Source of the DNA: JAHEEL01 sp963715255
Lineage (GTDB): Bacteria; Actinomycetota; Acidimicrobiia; Spongiisociales; UBA5794
NCBI GenBank assembly: GCA_963715255.1
Contig: CAVQRN010000006.1
Coordinates: 62,001 to 126,000, forward strand
Direction: 5' to 3'
Length of the DNA: 64,000 nt
Position 1 is the stretch's first letter. Every line of letters begins with the position of its first letter. Made by a program: the position numbers and the translations under genes. Below the pieces are notes generated by a model. That model ran no database searches and was not told the DNA's origin. It worked only from the letters and a program-made list of their open reading frames with translations. Shown here one piece after another: positions 34,530 through 43,521 of this stretch.

Positions 34530-35870
34530 ATGCTGACACCGGCCCAACCCCGCAACGATGAACGCACCATCTTCGGGTGGGCGATGTATGACTGGGCCAA
34601 CTCGGCGTACATCACCGCCGGGAGCCTCGTCTTCGCCATCTACTTCGGAGACACGATCTTCCCTGTTGATGGACTTGCGATCTTCGGTCGGACCATCGGA
34701 GCGGAGGCGTTCTTCGGGATCCTCGTCGGCATAGGAGCGTTCCTCCTCTTCCTCGCCATGCCGATCCTCGGCGCCATCGCCGACTACTCGAATTCGAAGA
34801 GGCGCCTCCTCCGCACCTTCGCATACACCGGCGCCGTCTTCGCCGTTCTCACCGCCTTGCCGGGAGAAGGCGATCTGGTACTCGGCATCGTCGTCGCTCT
34901 CATTGCACAGATCGGCTTCGTGGCGGCAAACGTCATGTACGAAGGATTCCTGCCTGAACTGACAACGCCGGACACGATCGATCGCGTATCGGCAAGAGGA
35001 TTCGCCCTGGGATACGCGGGCGGCGGGATTCACCTCGTGCTGTCTCTCGCCCTGTTGTACTTCGCCGAACCGGTCGGCCTCGACGAACTCGCCGCCCAAC
35101 GGATCGTCATCGCGTCGGCAGGAATCTGGTGGGCAGTGTTTGCGACGTTCTCGTTCTCCCGGCTGCGCGACTTCGGAGGTCGCCGGAAACTTCCAGCGGC
35201 GTACCAGACCACACCTCGTTCGATCGCCTACACACGCCTGGGCATCAGCCGCATCTGGCGCACGACCCGCCAGTTGGTCGGCTTCCCGCAGTTGCTGCTC
35301 TTCATCGTCGCATTCCTGTTCTACAACGACGGCGTGCTGACGGTCATCAAGATCACGCCGGTCTTCGCATCCGAGACGCTCGAGCTTTCGACGACCACGA
35401 TCGCGGCCGTGTTCGTCGTGATCCAACTCGTCGCCTTCTTCGGCGCCCTCGCCTTCGGATGGCTGGCGGAGAGCGTCGGGGCGCGGAACGCGATTCTCGT
35501 TTCGATCGGCGGATGGGCGTTCGTCACCGTCGGCGGGTACTTCCTGCCGGTGGGCCAGGCCGGTGCGTTTCTGGCGGTCGGCGCACTCGCGGGACTCGTC
35601 CTCGGCGGGGTCCAGGCACTCTCGCGATCGCTCTACGGATCGATGATTCCCGAAGATGCCTCCGCCGAGTTCTTTGGCTTCTACTCCGTCTTCTCGAGAT
35701 TCAGCGCCATCTTCGGACCGCTGATCTTCGCCGGTGTCGACATCATCACCGGATCGACGCGGCTCTCGATTCTCTTCCTGACCGTCTTCTTCCTGATCGG
35801 AGGAGCGCTCCTTGCTGCGGTTGATGTCGACCGGGCGCGAACCTCTCGAACCGAGTGGGTTCTCGATTGA
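34530..35870 (+). CDS. MFS transporter, UMF1/Atg22-like
   Basis: A 446-residue protein with about 12 membrane helices. The start ERTIFGWAMYDWANSAYITA is the hallmark of the UMF1 (Atg22-like) branch of the major facilitator superfamily. Later blocks FLFYNDGVLTVIKITPVFAS and GGVQALSRSLYGSMIPEDAS, followed by AEFFGFYSVFSRFSAIFGPL, are also typical. Family members in bacteria are putative effluxers of amino acids or metabolites. The start is supported by the -10 box just upstream. Confidence 0.85.
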   Translation: MLTPAQPRNDERTIFGWAMYDWANSAYITAGSLVFAIYFGDTIFPVDGLAIFGRTIGAEAFFGILVGIGAFLLFLAMPILGAIADYSNSKRRLLRTFAYTGAVFAVLTALPGEGDLVLGIVVALIAQIGFVAANVMYEGFLPELTTPDTIDRVSARGFALGYAGGGIHLVLSLALLYFAEPVGLDELAAQRIVIASAGIWWAVFATFSFSRLRDFGGRRKLPAAYQTTPRSIAYTRLGISRIWRTTRQLVGFPQLLLFIVAFLFYNDGVLTVIKITPVFASETLELSTTTIAAVFVVIQLVAFFGALAFGWLAESVGARNAILVSIGGWAFVTVGGYFLPVGQAGAFLAVGALAGLVLGGVQALSRSLYGSMIPEDASAEFFGFYSVFSRFSAIFGPLIFAGVDIITGSTRLSILFLTVFFLIGGALLAAVDVDRARTSRTEWVLD

Positions 35871-35922
35871 CGGGCCACCCTCCGGATTGGCGCAGCCCCT
35901 ACCGGACGGTCTCCTGTGGAAC

Positions 35923-35928
35923 TAGTTT
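35923..35928 (+). promoter_or_regulatory. -10 box near the TTG start of the APC permease gene
   Basis: TAGTTT followed by 9 nt and the TTG at 35938; no Shine-Dalgarno sequence is visible. Confidence 0.4.
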
Positions 35929-35937
35929 GCGGTCACC

Positions 35938-38133
35938 TTGACGACACCAGTCCCCAACGACGCACCACAGCCGAGCCGAACACTGCACCGGTCGCTCGGC
36001 CTCTACGCGGTGCTGACGATCTCGATCGGAGCCATGATCGGATCCGGGATCTTCGTGCTCCCAGGGCTTGCATTCAAGATCGCCGGTCCTTCGGTGGTGT
36101 TGGCGTTCTTCCTCGCCGGCGTCGTGGTGCTCCCTGCCGCGCTCTCGAAGTCGGAGATGGCAACCGCCATGCCGCAAGCCGGCGGAACGTACCTGTACAT
36201 CGATCGAGCGATGGGTCCGCTCATGGGAACGATCGCCGGTTTCGGGGTCTGGTTCGCGCTCGTGTTCAAGGCAGCATTCGCCCTTGTGGGCCTCTCGGCA
36301 TACCTCGAGTACTTCATCCCGCATCCGGCGCGCCCGGTGGCTGCAGTCCTTGCACTCGCACTAATCGCGGTGAACCTGATCGGGATCAGGCAGACCGCCA
36401 AGTTCCAGATGGCACTCGTCACCGGCGTCGTCCTCGTCCTCGTGGGGTTCGTCGCCAGCGGGATGCCGAACACCAATCCGACCGCCTTCGAACCGTTCTT
36501 CTCTCATGGGATGAAGGGCCTGTTCTCGGCAACCGCGGTTGTGTTCATTTCCTACGCCGGTGTCACGAAGGTGGCATCCATCGCTGAGGAAGTCCGACGG
36601 CCGGGTCGCACCATTCCAACAGGGATGTTGATGTCGATCGGCTTCATGATGCTGCTCTATCCGGCGATCGTCGCCGTTATCGTGGGCGTCTCACCGGCCG
36701 GGGATCTTGCGCAGACCAAGACTCCCATGACGCTTGCCGCCGGCCAGTTCCTCGGCGACTTCGGAGTAGCGGTCGTTGCGGGCACCGCGGTCATCGCCCT
36801 CGTGTCGATGGCAAACGCCGGAGTCATCGCGTCGGCTCGCTATCCGTTCGCCATGGCGAGAAACTCGCTCGCTCCCCCGTTCCTTGCGCAGATTGGAAAA
36901 CGATCGGGAGCCCCCGTCGCCGGGATCGCCGTGACCGGAGTAGTGCTGCTCCTCCTTGTCCTGTTCGTCCCGCTCATCGAACTCGCCAAGCTGGCCTCGG
37001 CTTTCCAGCTCCTCGTCTTCGCTCTGGTGAATCTGGCGGCCATTGCCTTTCGCGAGGGCCACCTCGACTGGTACGAACCCACGTTCCGTTCGCCCCTCTA
37101 CCCCGTGGTCCAGATCTTCGGCATCATCAGCTCCCTCCTCCTCCTAACCCAGATGGGGACCGTCCCAATCCTCGGCGCCGTCCTCTTCGTCGTTGCGGGG
37201 ATCATCTGGTACCGCGTATTCGGGCAGTCCCGAGCCGTCAAGGAATCGGCTGCTCGCGATGCGCTTCGATTGCGCGAGGACGCCCGTCTCGTTCAGAGCA
37301 GTGCTTCCGCGGTTGCGACCAGGGGTCGGAAACACGTCCTCGTTCTGATCCGACGGCCGACGCGACCGAGCCGGCAGCACACGCTGTTCCGACTCGCCAT
37401 GCGCCTCGCGGTCGCGCCGGGCGGACGTATTCATGTGATCAACTTCGATGCTCGGACACGCCGCATGATCCCCACCGACCAGGATCTCGCACGGGCACGG
37501 TCTCTCGGCATCGAGGTCACAACCGAGCACTACACGGACGAGGACCGGCGCGGCATGGTCCATGCGTTCGTCGAACGCGAGGGGGTCGACCTGTTCATCG
37601 CGGACTTGCCACAAGAACTGAGAGCAACTCGCCACGTTATTCGCGACCTGCGCTGGCTCCAGGAGCACTTGATATGCGACTCGGTGTTCCTGCGCAACCG
37701 GGAGGTCGACCGTATCGATCGCATCGCAGTTCTCGGAACGGGAAGCCCATACGATTCGGTGAAGATCGAGATGGCCGATCACATCGCCCGCTACGAGGAC
37801 GCAACAATCCGGTTCGTTCACCTCACCCCGGTCGACGCACCGCCCGCTCAGAGCACGTCGATCCACAAGTATCACGAGCAACTTGGTGGAACGCTCAGCG
37901 TTCCATGGGACGACCGGGTCGGTCCGACAGAAGACCTTGTCGAGACACTGATCGAACTCTCACGGGGCGCCAACCTGGTCATTCTCGGCGCCCCGACCCA
38001 CCGGTTCCACCTTGTGACGGATCTCGCCGACCGGATTGCCGAGTCGGTCGACTGTCCGGCGCTACTCGTGCATACACCGACGCTCGAGAAGCCGGGTCCG
38101 ATCACCCGAGCCCTCCAGTGGATCATCACCTAG
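35938..38133 (+). CDS. APC-family amino acid permease with C-terminal UspA-like domains
   Basis: 731 residues. The first ~450 hold 12 helices of the APC superfamily: ISIGAMIGSGIFVLPGLAFK with the family's GSGIF loop, MPQAGGTYLYIDRAMGP and VFISYAGVTKVASIAEEVRR. The last ~270 residues form two alpha/beta universal-stress-like domains (RKHVLVLIRRPTRPSRQHTL; GANLVILGAPTHRFHLVTDL), a layout seen in some archaeal and bacterial transporters and thought to be regulatory. The start is TTG at 35938. The antiporter at 19990-22021 has a similar transporter-plus-Usp design. Confidence 0.82.
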   Translation: MTTPVPNDAPQPSRTLHRSLGLYAVLTISIGAMIGSGIFVLPGLAFKIAGPSVVLAFFLAGVVVLPAALSKSEMATAMPQAGGTYLYIDRAMGPLMGTIAGFGVWFALVFKAAFALVGLSAYLEYFIPHPARPVAAVLALALIAVNLIGIRQTAKFQMALVTGVVLVLVGFVASGMPNTNPTAFEPFFSHGMKGLFSATAVVFISYAGVTKVASIAEEVRRPGRTIPTGMLMSIGFMMLLYPAIVAVIVGVSPAGDLAQTKTPMTLAAGQFLGDFGVAVVAGTAVIALVSMANAGVIASARYPFAMARNSLAPPFLAQIGKRSGAPVAGIAVTGVVLLLLVLFVPLIELAKLASAFQLLVFALVNLAAIAFREGHLDWYEPTFRSPLYPVVQIFGIISSLLLLTQMGTVPILGAVLFVVAGIIWYRVFGQSRAVKESAARDALRLREDARLVQSSASAVATRGRKHVLVLIRRPTRPSRQHTLFRLAMRLAVAPGGRIHVINFDARTRRMIPTDQDLARARSLGIEVTTEHYTDEDRRGMVHAFVEREGVDLFIADLPQELRATRHVIRDLRWLQEHLICDSVFLRNREVDRIDRIAVLGTGSPYDSVKIEMADHIARYEDATIRFVHLTPVDAPPAQSTSIHKYHEQLGGTLSVPWDDRVGPTEDLVETLIELSRGANLVILGAPTHRFHLVTDLADRIAESVDCPALLVHTPTLEKPGPITRALQWIIT

Positions 38134-38233
38134 GTGTACCTGGCCAGGACGTCGGTGACACGCGGTTCGCACAGCCGAGAGGCGTACCTCCGAGCCGCCG
38201 CTCGGGTAGTCGGCAATCGGTAGCTGGCGGCAC

Positions 38234-38273
38234 CTACTCCGCTACCCCGCTACCCCGCTACTCCGCGGCTGCC
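38234..38273. repeat. Octamer array (CTCCGCTA / CCCCGCTA type)
   Basis: Four degenerate 8-bp units, CTCCGCTA CCCCGCTA CCCCGCTA CTCCGCGG, overlap the 3' end of the ABC-2 permease gene. The same 8-bp periodicity and related sequences occur near 23330, 45570 and 53770-53902. Confidence 0.65.
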
Positions 38274-39448
38274 CGCCACGCCTCGCGCAGCTTGACCTTC
38301 CCGCCGGTGCGGAGCAGCGCCCCCGAGTAGACACGGGCTCCGATCCAGACGAGAGCGATCGCCCCGAGCACCGTTCCGACGATCGCCACTGCGATCTCCC
38401 ACGGCTGGGCCACGCCGGCGGCCATCCGCACGGGCATGACGAACGGCGCCCAAGGAGGCAGCCAGGAAGCGACGGTCGGAAGCACCGCTTCAGGATTCTC
38501 GGCCGCGAAGATCGCGAGGAGGTATCCCGGCATAATCAGCACGATCGGAATCATGATCGCCCCCTGCAGGTCCTCTTGCCGTGACACTGTCGACCCGACG
38601 GCCGCGTACAGGAACGCGTAGAACGTGTAGCCGAGGATGAACCAGAAGAACACCGAAGCGATGATCGGTAGACCGATCGCCGCCACGTCGATGTCGGGAA
38701 GGTCGGCGAGTTGGGCCGAGACGTACGCGGCGCCCGCGAAGATCGCGAGTTGCAGCAGGCCCAGCACCCCGATCCCAACCACCTTCCCGACGAGGATCTG
38801 CCACGGCCGGACCCGAGAGAGGATGACCTCGACGACACGGTTCTGTTTCTCCTCAACCGTGCCCATCGCCACGAACTGGCCGAACATAATGATCGATATG
38901 TACAAGAGGATTGCTCCGGCAAACGCCGCCCCCCGCTTCGCCTCATCCTGGACGTTCTGCTCTTCGAGCGCTGTGACCTTCATCGGGATCGGCTCCACTA
39001 CGCCCGCGATCTCGCCTTCCGACAGCCCCAATTCGGAGAGCGCCTCGGTCTTCACCGTTGTATCGACGGCACCGTGAACGAGCGCCGTCAACCGCGACGA
39101 GCTCTCGGTGTGGAAGACAATCTCGCTGCCATCGACGAGAACAACAGCGACCTCCCCTTCGGTAAGGGCGGTCTCCGCCCCTGCTCGAGTGGGAAATCGG
39201 TCAACTTCGATCACCATGTCGAACAGGACCGCCTGAGCGTGAAGCTCTCGCTCGATCCCTGGAGGTTCCATTCCGCTCAGACCGATCTTCGTCGCCTTGC
39301 CTTCACCACCCGACAACAGGTTGACGGCCGGTCCGATCGCAAGAATCGCGACGGCCAGAAGTGTCATTGTGATGATGAACGGTTTGCTCCGCACCCGCTC
39401 GAGGAACTCCCTCTTTGCCAACAACGCAACTTGCCTCCACGGCGTCAT
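38258..39448 (-). CDS. ABC-2 type permease (NatB-like)
   Basis: A 396-residue membrane subunit. One N-terminal helix (KPFIITMTLLAVAILAIGPA) and a large extracytoplasmic domain precede five C-terminal helices; the block MGTVEEKQNRVVEVILSRVR and PWQILVGKVVGIGVLGLLQL is typical of the ABC-2/NatB family. It forms an exporter with the overlapping ATPase gene (4 nt). NatAB of Bacillus exports Na+, but many relatives move lipids or drugs. Confidence 0.85.
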   Translation of the reverse strand: MTPWRQVALLAKREFLERVRSKPFIITMTLLAVAILAIGPAVNLLSGGEGKATKIGLSGMEPPGIERELHAQAVLFDMVIEVDRFPTRAGAETALTEGEVAVVLVDGSEIVFHTESSSRLTALVHGAVDTTVKTEALSELGLSEGEIAGVVEPIPMKVTALEEQNVQDEAKRGAAFAGAILLYISIIMFGQFVAMGTVEEKQNRVVEVILSRVRPWQILVGKVVGIGVLGLLQLAIFAGAAYVSAQLADLPDIDVAAIGLPIIASVFFWFILGYTFYAFLYAAVGSTVSRQEDLQGAIMIPIVLIMPGYLLAIFAAENPEAVLPTVASWLPPWAPFVMPVRMAAGVAQPWEIAVAIVGTVLGAIALVWIGARVYSGALLRTGGKVKLREAWRAAAE

Positions 39449-40326
39449 GACCCCACCGCCTCTCGGAACAGGTCGGTGAGACGAGGCGGTTCGAACACGA
39501 ACCGATTCACTGTTCCAGCCGCGTTCGCTGCAGCGAGGAGATCGGCGACCGGAGCATCATCGTCCACGATGCAATGGGATAATCCCGGTCCCACAACGAC
39601 TTCGACCCCTGGCACCTCCGGTATCCACGGCTCTCCATCGACGTCGATCGTGAGACGCCGCTTCCTCGAATGGTTCTTGATGTCGCCGAGCCGCCCCGAC
39701 AGCACGATACGTCCCTCGTTGATGATTGCGACGTCCTGGCACACGTCTTCGACGAGGTCGAGCTGGTGGCTCGAGAAGACGATGGTTACGCCTCCGGCAG
39801 CCAGTTCCCGCAGCGTCTCTGCAAGCGACTCGACACCGATCGGGTCGAGACCGGCAAACGGTTCATCGAGGATCAGCAGATCGGGATTGGGAGCGAGCGC
39901 CGCCGCCAGCTGGGCCCGCTGTTGATTGCCGTGTGACAGGTCGTCGAGCTTCCCGCCACCCCGGTCGGCGAGGCCGAGGACACCGAGCCAGTGGTCGACA
40001 GCGTCGTTCGCTTCTGCTCTTGAGAGGCCGGAGAGCCGGGAGAAGTGGACGAGTTGGTCGTGGACCTTCATCTTCGGATAGAGACCACGCTCTTCCGGCA
40101 TGTAACCGAAGCGCAACCGCTCCGCAGGACCGACCGGGCCGCCGTTCCATGTCACGGTCCCGCTCTCGGGTCGGATGAGTCCGAATACGACCCGCATCGC
40201 CGTTGTCTTCCCGGCCCCGTTTGGACCGAGGAAGCCGAGGATGCGACCGCTCTCAACAACAAATCCGGCCCCGTCAAGAGCGACGACGTCACCGAATCGC
40301 TTGCTCACATTGACGAGTTCCAACAT
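39445..40326 (-). CDS. ABC transporter ATP-binding protein (NatA-like)
   Basis: 293 residues. Walker A GPNGAGKTT, a Q-loop region ending YMPEERGLYPKMKV (typical of the NatA/CcmA subgroup), signature LSHGNQQRAQLAAAL, Walker B LLILDEPFAGLD and H-loop FSSHQ. A C-terminal DUF4162-type domain follows. The ATG at 40326 has GGAGG 8 nt upstream. It drives the overlapping ABC-2 permease. Confidence 0.88.
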   Translation of the reverse strand: MLELVNVSKRFGDVVALDGAGFVVESGRILGFLGPNGAGKTTAMRVVFGLIRPESGTVTWNGGPVGPAERLRFGYMPEERGLYPKMKVHDQLVHFSRLSGLSRAEANDAVDHWLGVLGLADRGGGKLDDLSHGNQQRAQLAAALAPNPDLLILDEPFAGLDPIGVESLAETLRELAAGGVTIVFSSHQLDLVEDVCQDVAIINEGRIVLSGRLGDIKNHSRKRRLTIDVDGEPWIPEVPGVEVVVGPGLSHCIVDDDAPVADLLAAANAAGTVNRFVFEPPRLTDLFREAVGS

Positions 40327-40719
40327 CAGAAAGGCCTCCGGGCCGTACATTGTGGCGCCATAGGTCGGGCGCACCAAATCGCCCGAGGGGACAGGAAATC
40401 CTCAATAGTCTGCGACGTAGGTGCCGATAATGATCAAGAACCGGTGGGACGGCCGGCGGGGTAAGTAGTACCCAATGCGGGATGATCCAAATAGACCGCA
40501 TCGGTCAACCTCACAAGGTTCACGGGAGCCCTCACGAATGTGGGGGCTTCTTCGTGTCGCAAGCAGCACGTCACGCGACCGGTCCGTCCATGCCGAGCGC
40601 TCGGCGCGATCCGGGCCGGAATCTCGCCGATTTACCGAACCGTTAGGGAACACCGGAGGTTCGGCTATCACACGATCTGATCTAATCCTCTCAGTCCAAC
40701 TCGACGAGGAGAAACAAGA
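40327..40719. promoter_or_regulatory. 393-bp intergenic region with a candidate small RNA and operator
   Basis: No coding gene is supported here. It carries the ABC exporter promoter (minus), a terminator-like hairpin at 40527-40548 (AGCCCTCAC and GTGGGGGCT, loop GAAT, followed by TCTTC) that could end a plus-strand small RNA starting near 40440, and TTTACCGAACCGTTAG at 40631-40646, a possible response-regulator site upstream of the Asp-rich protein gene. All assignments are inferences. Confidence 0.35.
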
Positions 40720-41319
40720 ATGACGAAGAGACTACTGGTGGTTCTGGGAACCGTCCTGCTCACCCTGGCACTCGCCGGGATCGCATCAGCCGTTGTTGGC
40801 CAGACTGATACTCAGCCAGATGACGCTTCAACGATGGAAGACATCACGACAGCTGATGACGACTCGAGCTTCGACGACACGGACGACGACTCATCGGACA
40901 GCGTCGACGACCGCGACGACGACTCACACTTCGACGACAAATCATCCGACAGCATCGATCACACGGACGACAAATCGTCGGACAGCGTCGACGACCGCGA
41001 CGACGACTCACACTTCGACGACAAATCATCCGACAGCATCGACGACACGGACGACGACTCACACGTCGACGACGAAGACGACGACTCACACTTCGACGAC
41101 AACTCCTCCGACAGGGCCGACGACCGCGACGACGACTCACACTTCGACGACAAATCCTCCGACAGCATCGACGACACGGACGACGACTCACACTTCGACG
41201 ACGACTCATCGGACAGCGTCGACGACCGCGACGACGACTCACACTTCGACGACAAATCCTCCGACAGCGCCGACGACGAAGACGAAGACCACGACGACGA
41301 CGACTCCAATACCAGCTGA
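40720..41319 (+). CDS. Exported Asp/Ser-rich repeat protein
   Basis: 199 residues. A signal peptide, MTKRLLVVLGTVLLTLALAG (Ala-rich cleavage region), leads to an extremely acidic tail made of repeats such as DDDSHFDDKSSDSIDDTDDD. The repeats are nearly identical at DNA level. The composition (Asp, Ser, some His) resembles calcium-binding or ice/mineral-associated proteins, but no RTX or other named motif was found. GAGGAG lies about 8 nt before the ATG and a 16-bp hairpin terminator follows. Its upstream region shares a motif with that of the nearby two-component system. Confidence 0.75.
   Translation: MTKRLLVVLGTVLLTLALAGIASAVVGQTDTQPDDASTMEDITTADDDSSFDDTDDDSSDSVDDRDDDSHFDDKSSDSIDHTDDKSSDSVDDRDDDSHFDDKSSDSIDDTDDDSHVDDEDDDSHFDDNSSDRADDRDDDSHFDDKSSDSIDDTDDDSHFDDDSSDSVDDRDDDSHFDDKSSDSADDEDEDHDDDDSNTS
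40890..41280. repeat. In-gene repeats of the Asp/Ser protein
   Basis: Blocks such as GACGACGACTCACACTTCGA and GACAAATCATCCGACAGC recur many times with a spacing that is a multiple of 3. They are nearly identical, so copy number probably changes by slippage. Confidence 0.85.
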
Positions 41320-41343
41320 TCTCGCAGTACGCGTCGATCACGG

Positions 41344-41379
41344 ACAGAGGCCCCGGAGGATCACCTCCGGGGCCTCTGT
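41344..41379. terminator. Strong bidirectional hairpin terminator
   Basis: ACAGAGGCCCCGGAGG (41344-41359) and CCTCCGGGGCCTCTGT (41364-41379) form a perfect 16-bp stem with a 4-nt loop, followed by TGTCTC. It lies between the plus-strand Asp-rich gene and the convergent sensor kinase gene. Confidence 0.85.
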
Positions 41380-41428
41380 TGTCTCTGGCGATCTCTCCGA
41401 GGTCACATCTCCATCAACGGGACGGCTC

Positions 41429-42730
41429 CTATTCGGCTCGACTACCGACGAGCGGAAGGTGCACAACAACACGAGCGCCCCCGAGCGAGCCCGGCTCGGC
41501 GAGCTCGAACGATCCGCCGGATGCCTCGGCCGTGCGACGAACGATGTCGAGTCCGAGTCCCGTCGAATCAACCGTCGAAGCGCCCCTCTCGACCGCCCGA
41601 GGATGAACAACGCCGCCCCCACCGTCTTCGACCTCTAGGAGCGCCCGGTCGACGCCGCTGATTGAAAGACGGATTGCCATCGGTACGCGGTCCTCGGTGT
41701 GGGCGAAGACGTTTTCGAGGAGTGCGTCGATCATGACACCCGCGTCCACCTCGGGAACCGCAACATGGGCATGTGCAACACCGATCTTCGTAGTGAAGGA
41801 ACGACCCTGTTCTTCACTCAGCGGCGACCAAAACGCTGCCCGCTCGGCGACCACCGCGGCGAGATCGCAGCCCGGGTCGATCTCCGTTCGAACGGGTCGT
41901 CGGCCCTCTCCGATGATGAAGTCGACCGTACGCTCGAGTTCATCGAGATCCTCCACGAGCCGATCACGGACCCTGCCGTCGGAGAGCGCCTCAGCATCCA
42001 GCTTCGCTGCGGTAAGCGGCGTCCTGAGACGATGGGCCAGATCAGCTGCGCTCTCCCGCTCGGCCTGGAGCAGGTGCTCAACCTGCTCGGCCAGCTGATT
42101 GAACTCGGCGCCGACCTCCTTGATCTCCGGCGGTCCGGCGGGAGACACGCGAGCGGCAAAGTCGCCACCTTTCAGGCGCGCGGCCGTGTCGGAGAGCTCG
42201 CGCACCGGTCGAACGATCGACTGACTGAAACGGTCCGCTGCCAAGACCGCAAGGCCGACGAGAACGGCACCGAGGCCGGACAGAATCAACCACGACCTTC
42301 GCACGCCACTCGTCAACTCATCATGTGGAGCGACCACCCGCACGACGGTGATCCCCCCATCGGACTGGGCGACGGGCAGGTAGATAGCCTCACCGGCTTC
42401 CACCGATGCCCGGTAAGCGCTACCACCGAGCGGCACCGAGAGGTCCTCCCCCGCGGGGACGTCAATGCCGTAGACACTCCCATCCGGAAGAATCATGGAC
42501 GCGCCCAGGTCGACGAGGCGAGCCTCTCCGATCGTCAACGCAGCGCCGGTCGTGCCCGACGACGGGGAGAGGACCGCGACCACACGAGCGATGGTCTCGG
42601 CTTCTCGCTCGGCGCGTGTTACCGCCCGATCGAACGCGAGTGCACCAACGAGGATCGCGAGAGGCACGAGAAACGCGATCACAACCATCGACGTAACCCC
42701 GGCCGTAACAAGGATGAGGCTTCGCCTCAC
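41429..42730 (-). CDS. Sensor histidine kinase
   Basis: 433 residues. Two helices flank a ~100-residue extracytoplasmic sensor, followed by HAMP (RPVRELSDTAARLKGGDFAA), an H-box reading SAADLAHRLRTPLTAAKLDA with the phospho-acceptor His, and an HATPase domain whose N-box is weak (IDALLENVFAHT) but whose G boxes DGGGGV and GLGLDIVRR are recognisable. It is coupled to the response regulator by a 4-nt overlap. The sensed signal is unknown. Confidence 0.85.
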   Translation of the reverse strand: MRRSLILVTAGVTSMVVIAFLVPLAILVGALAFDRAVTRAEREAETIARVVAVLSPSSGTTGAALTIGEARLVDLGASMILPDGSVYGIDVPAGEDLSVPLGGSAYRASVEAGEAIYLPVAQSDGGITVVRVVAPHDELTSGVRRSWLILSGLGAVLVGLAVLAADRFSQSIVRPVRELSDTAARLKGGDFAARVSPAGPPEIKEVGAEFNQLAEQVEHLLQAERESAADLAHRLRTPLTAAKLDAEALSDGRVRDRLVEDLDELERTVDFIIGEGRRPVRTEIDPGCDLAAVVAERAAFWSPLSEEQGRSFTTKIGVAHAHVAVPEVDAGVMIDALLENVFAHTEDRVPMAIRLSISGVDRALLEVEDGGGGVVHPRAVERGASTVDSTGLGLDIVRRTAEASGGSFELAEPGSLGGARVVVHLPLVGSRAE

Positions 42731-43410
42731 GAGTCCGGATCAACAAGACGAACCCCCACACCGCGACGAGTGAGGATGTACTTCGGGTCGGCAGCGGACT
42801 CGCCGAGCTTCTTCCGAAGCCACGACAGATGCACGTCGATGGTCTTGTCCGCCCCTCCGTATGGCTGATGCCACACTTCAGCAAGGATCTGGCGTTTGCT
42901 CACCATGGTTCCCGAACGCTCGGCGAGGTAGGCCAGGAGCTCGAATTCACGAGCCGTGAGATCGAGCGGCCGGTCTTCGAAGCGGGCCTCTTGTGCATCG
43001 AGATCGATCACGATCTGTCCGACCGTGATCACCCGCTGCTCCGGTTCTGAACCGGAGCGACGCAGCACGGCGCGAAGCCTTGCCTCGAGGTGCTCGGCGG
43101 AATACGGCTTGACCACGTAGTCATCGGCGCCTGCATTGAGCAGTCGAACGATCTCGACCTCGTCGTCTCGGGCGGTGGCAACAACCACCGGTACTTCACT
43201 GATCGCACGAATCATGCGAAGAGCCTCTGCACCGTCCAGATCCGGCAGGCCCAGATCGAGAACGACCACGTCAAAGCGCCCCGATACCGCCGACTCCACT
43301 CCCGACATGGCGGTTCCGACTGCTTCCACCTCGTGCCCGCGCTCGGCGAGACGATTCGATAGAGACTGGCGAATTCGCTGGTCGTCTTCGATGATCAGAA
43401 TGCTCGACAC
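42727..43410 (-). CDS. OmpR-family response regulator
   Basis: 227 residues. Receiver: ILIIEDDQRIRQSLSNRLAE, Asp in VVVLDLGLPDLDG, Lys in YVVKPYSAEH. DNA-binding winged helix: DRPLDLTAREFELLAYLAER, KTIDVHLSWLRKKLGE and RGVGVRLVDPDS. The GTG at 43410 (VSSILIIEDD) was chosen because a TATCGT -10 box lies exactly 6 nt upstream, predicting a leaderless mRNA. Upstream it faces a divergent gene for an anchored protein; a direct-repeat motif in the gap may be its binding site. Confidence 0.88.
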   Translation of the reverse strand: MSSILIIEDDQRIRQSLSNRLAERGHEVEAVGTAMSGVESAVSGRFDVVVLDLGLPDLDGAEALRMIRAISEVPVVVATARDDEVEIVRLLNAGADDYVVKPYSAEHLEARLRAVLRRSGSEPEQRVITVGQIVIDLDAQEARFEDRPLDLTAREFELLAYLAERSGTMVSKRQILAEVWHQPYGGADKTIDVHLSWLRKKLGESAADPKYILTRRGVGVRLVDPDS

Positions 43411-43416
43411 AGGGTC

Positions 43417-43422
43417 ACGATA
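43417..43422 (-). promoter_or_regulatory. -10 box of a leaderless response-regulator mRNA
   Basis: On the minus strand TATCGT is followed by 6 nt and the GTG at 43410, with no Shine-Dalgarno sequence. Confidence 0.5.
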
Positions 43423-43472
43423 CCCATGAACCTCGTCCGTCGGCCGCCGCCGACGCTCGATTTCACGTGTGG

Positions 43473-43487
43473 TTAACCGACCATTAG
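43473..43487. promoter_or_regulatory. Candidate OmpR-type operator
   Basis: TTAACCGACCATTAG contains two half-sites (TTAACC, TTAGCC) 11 bp apart, the spacing used by OmpR/PhoB regulators. A similar sequence, TTTACCGAACCGTTAG, is at 40631-40646 before the Asp-rich protein gene. The link to this regulator is inferred. Confidence 0.35.
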
Positions 43488-43521
43488 CCCTGCACCACCG
43501 ATTTCGCGGCATCATTGGAGG

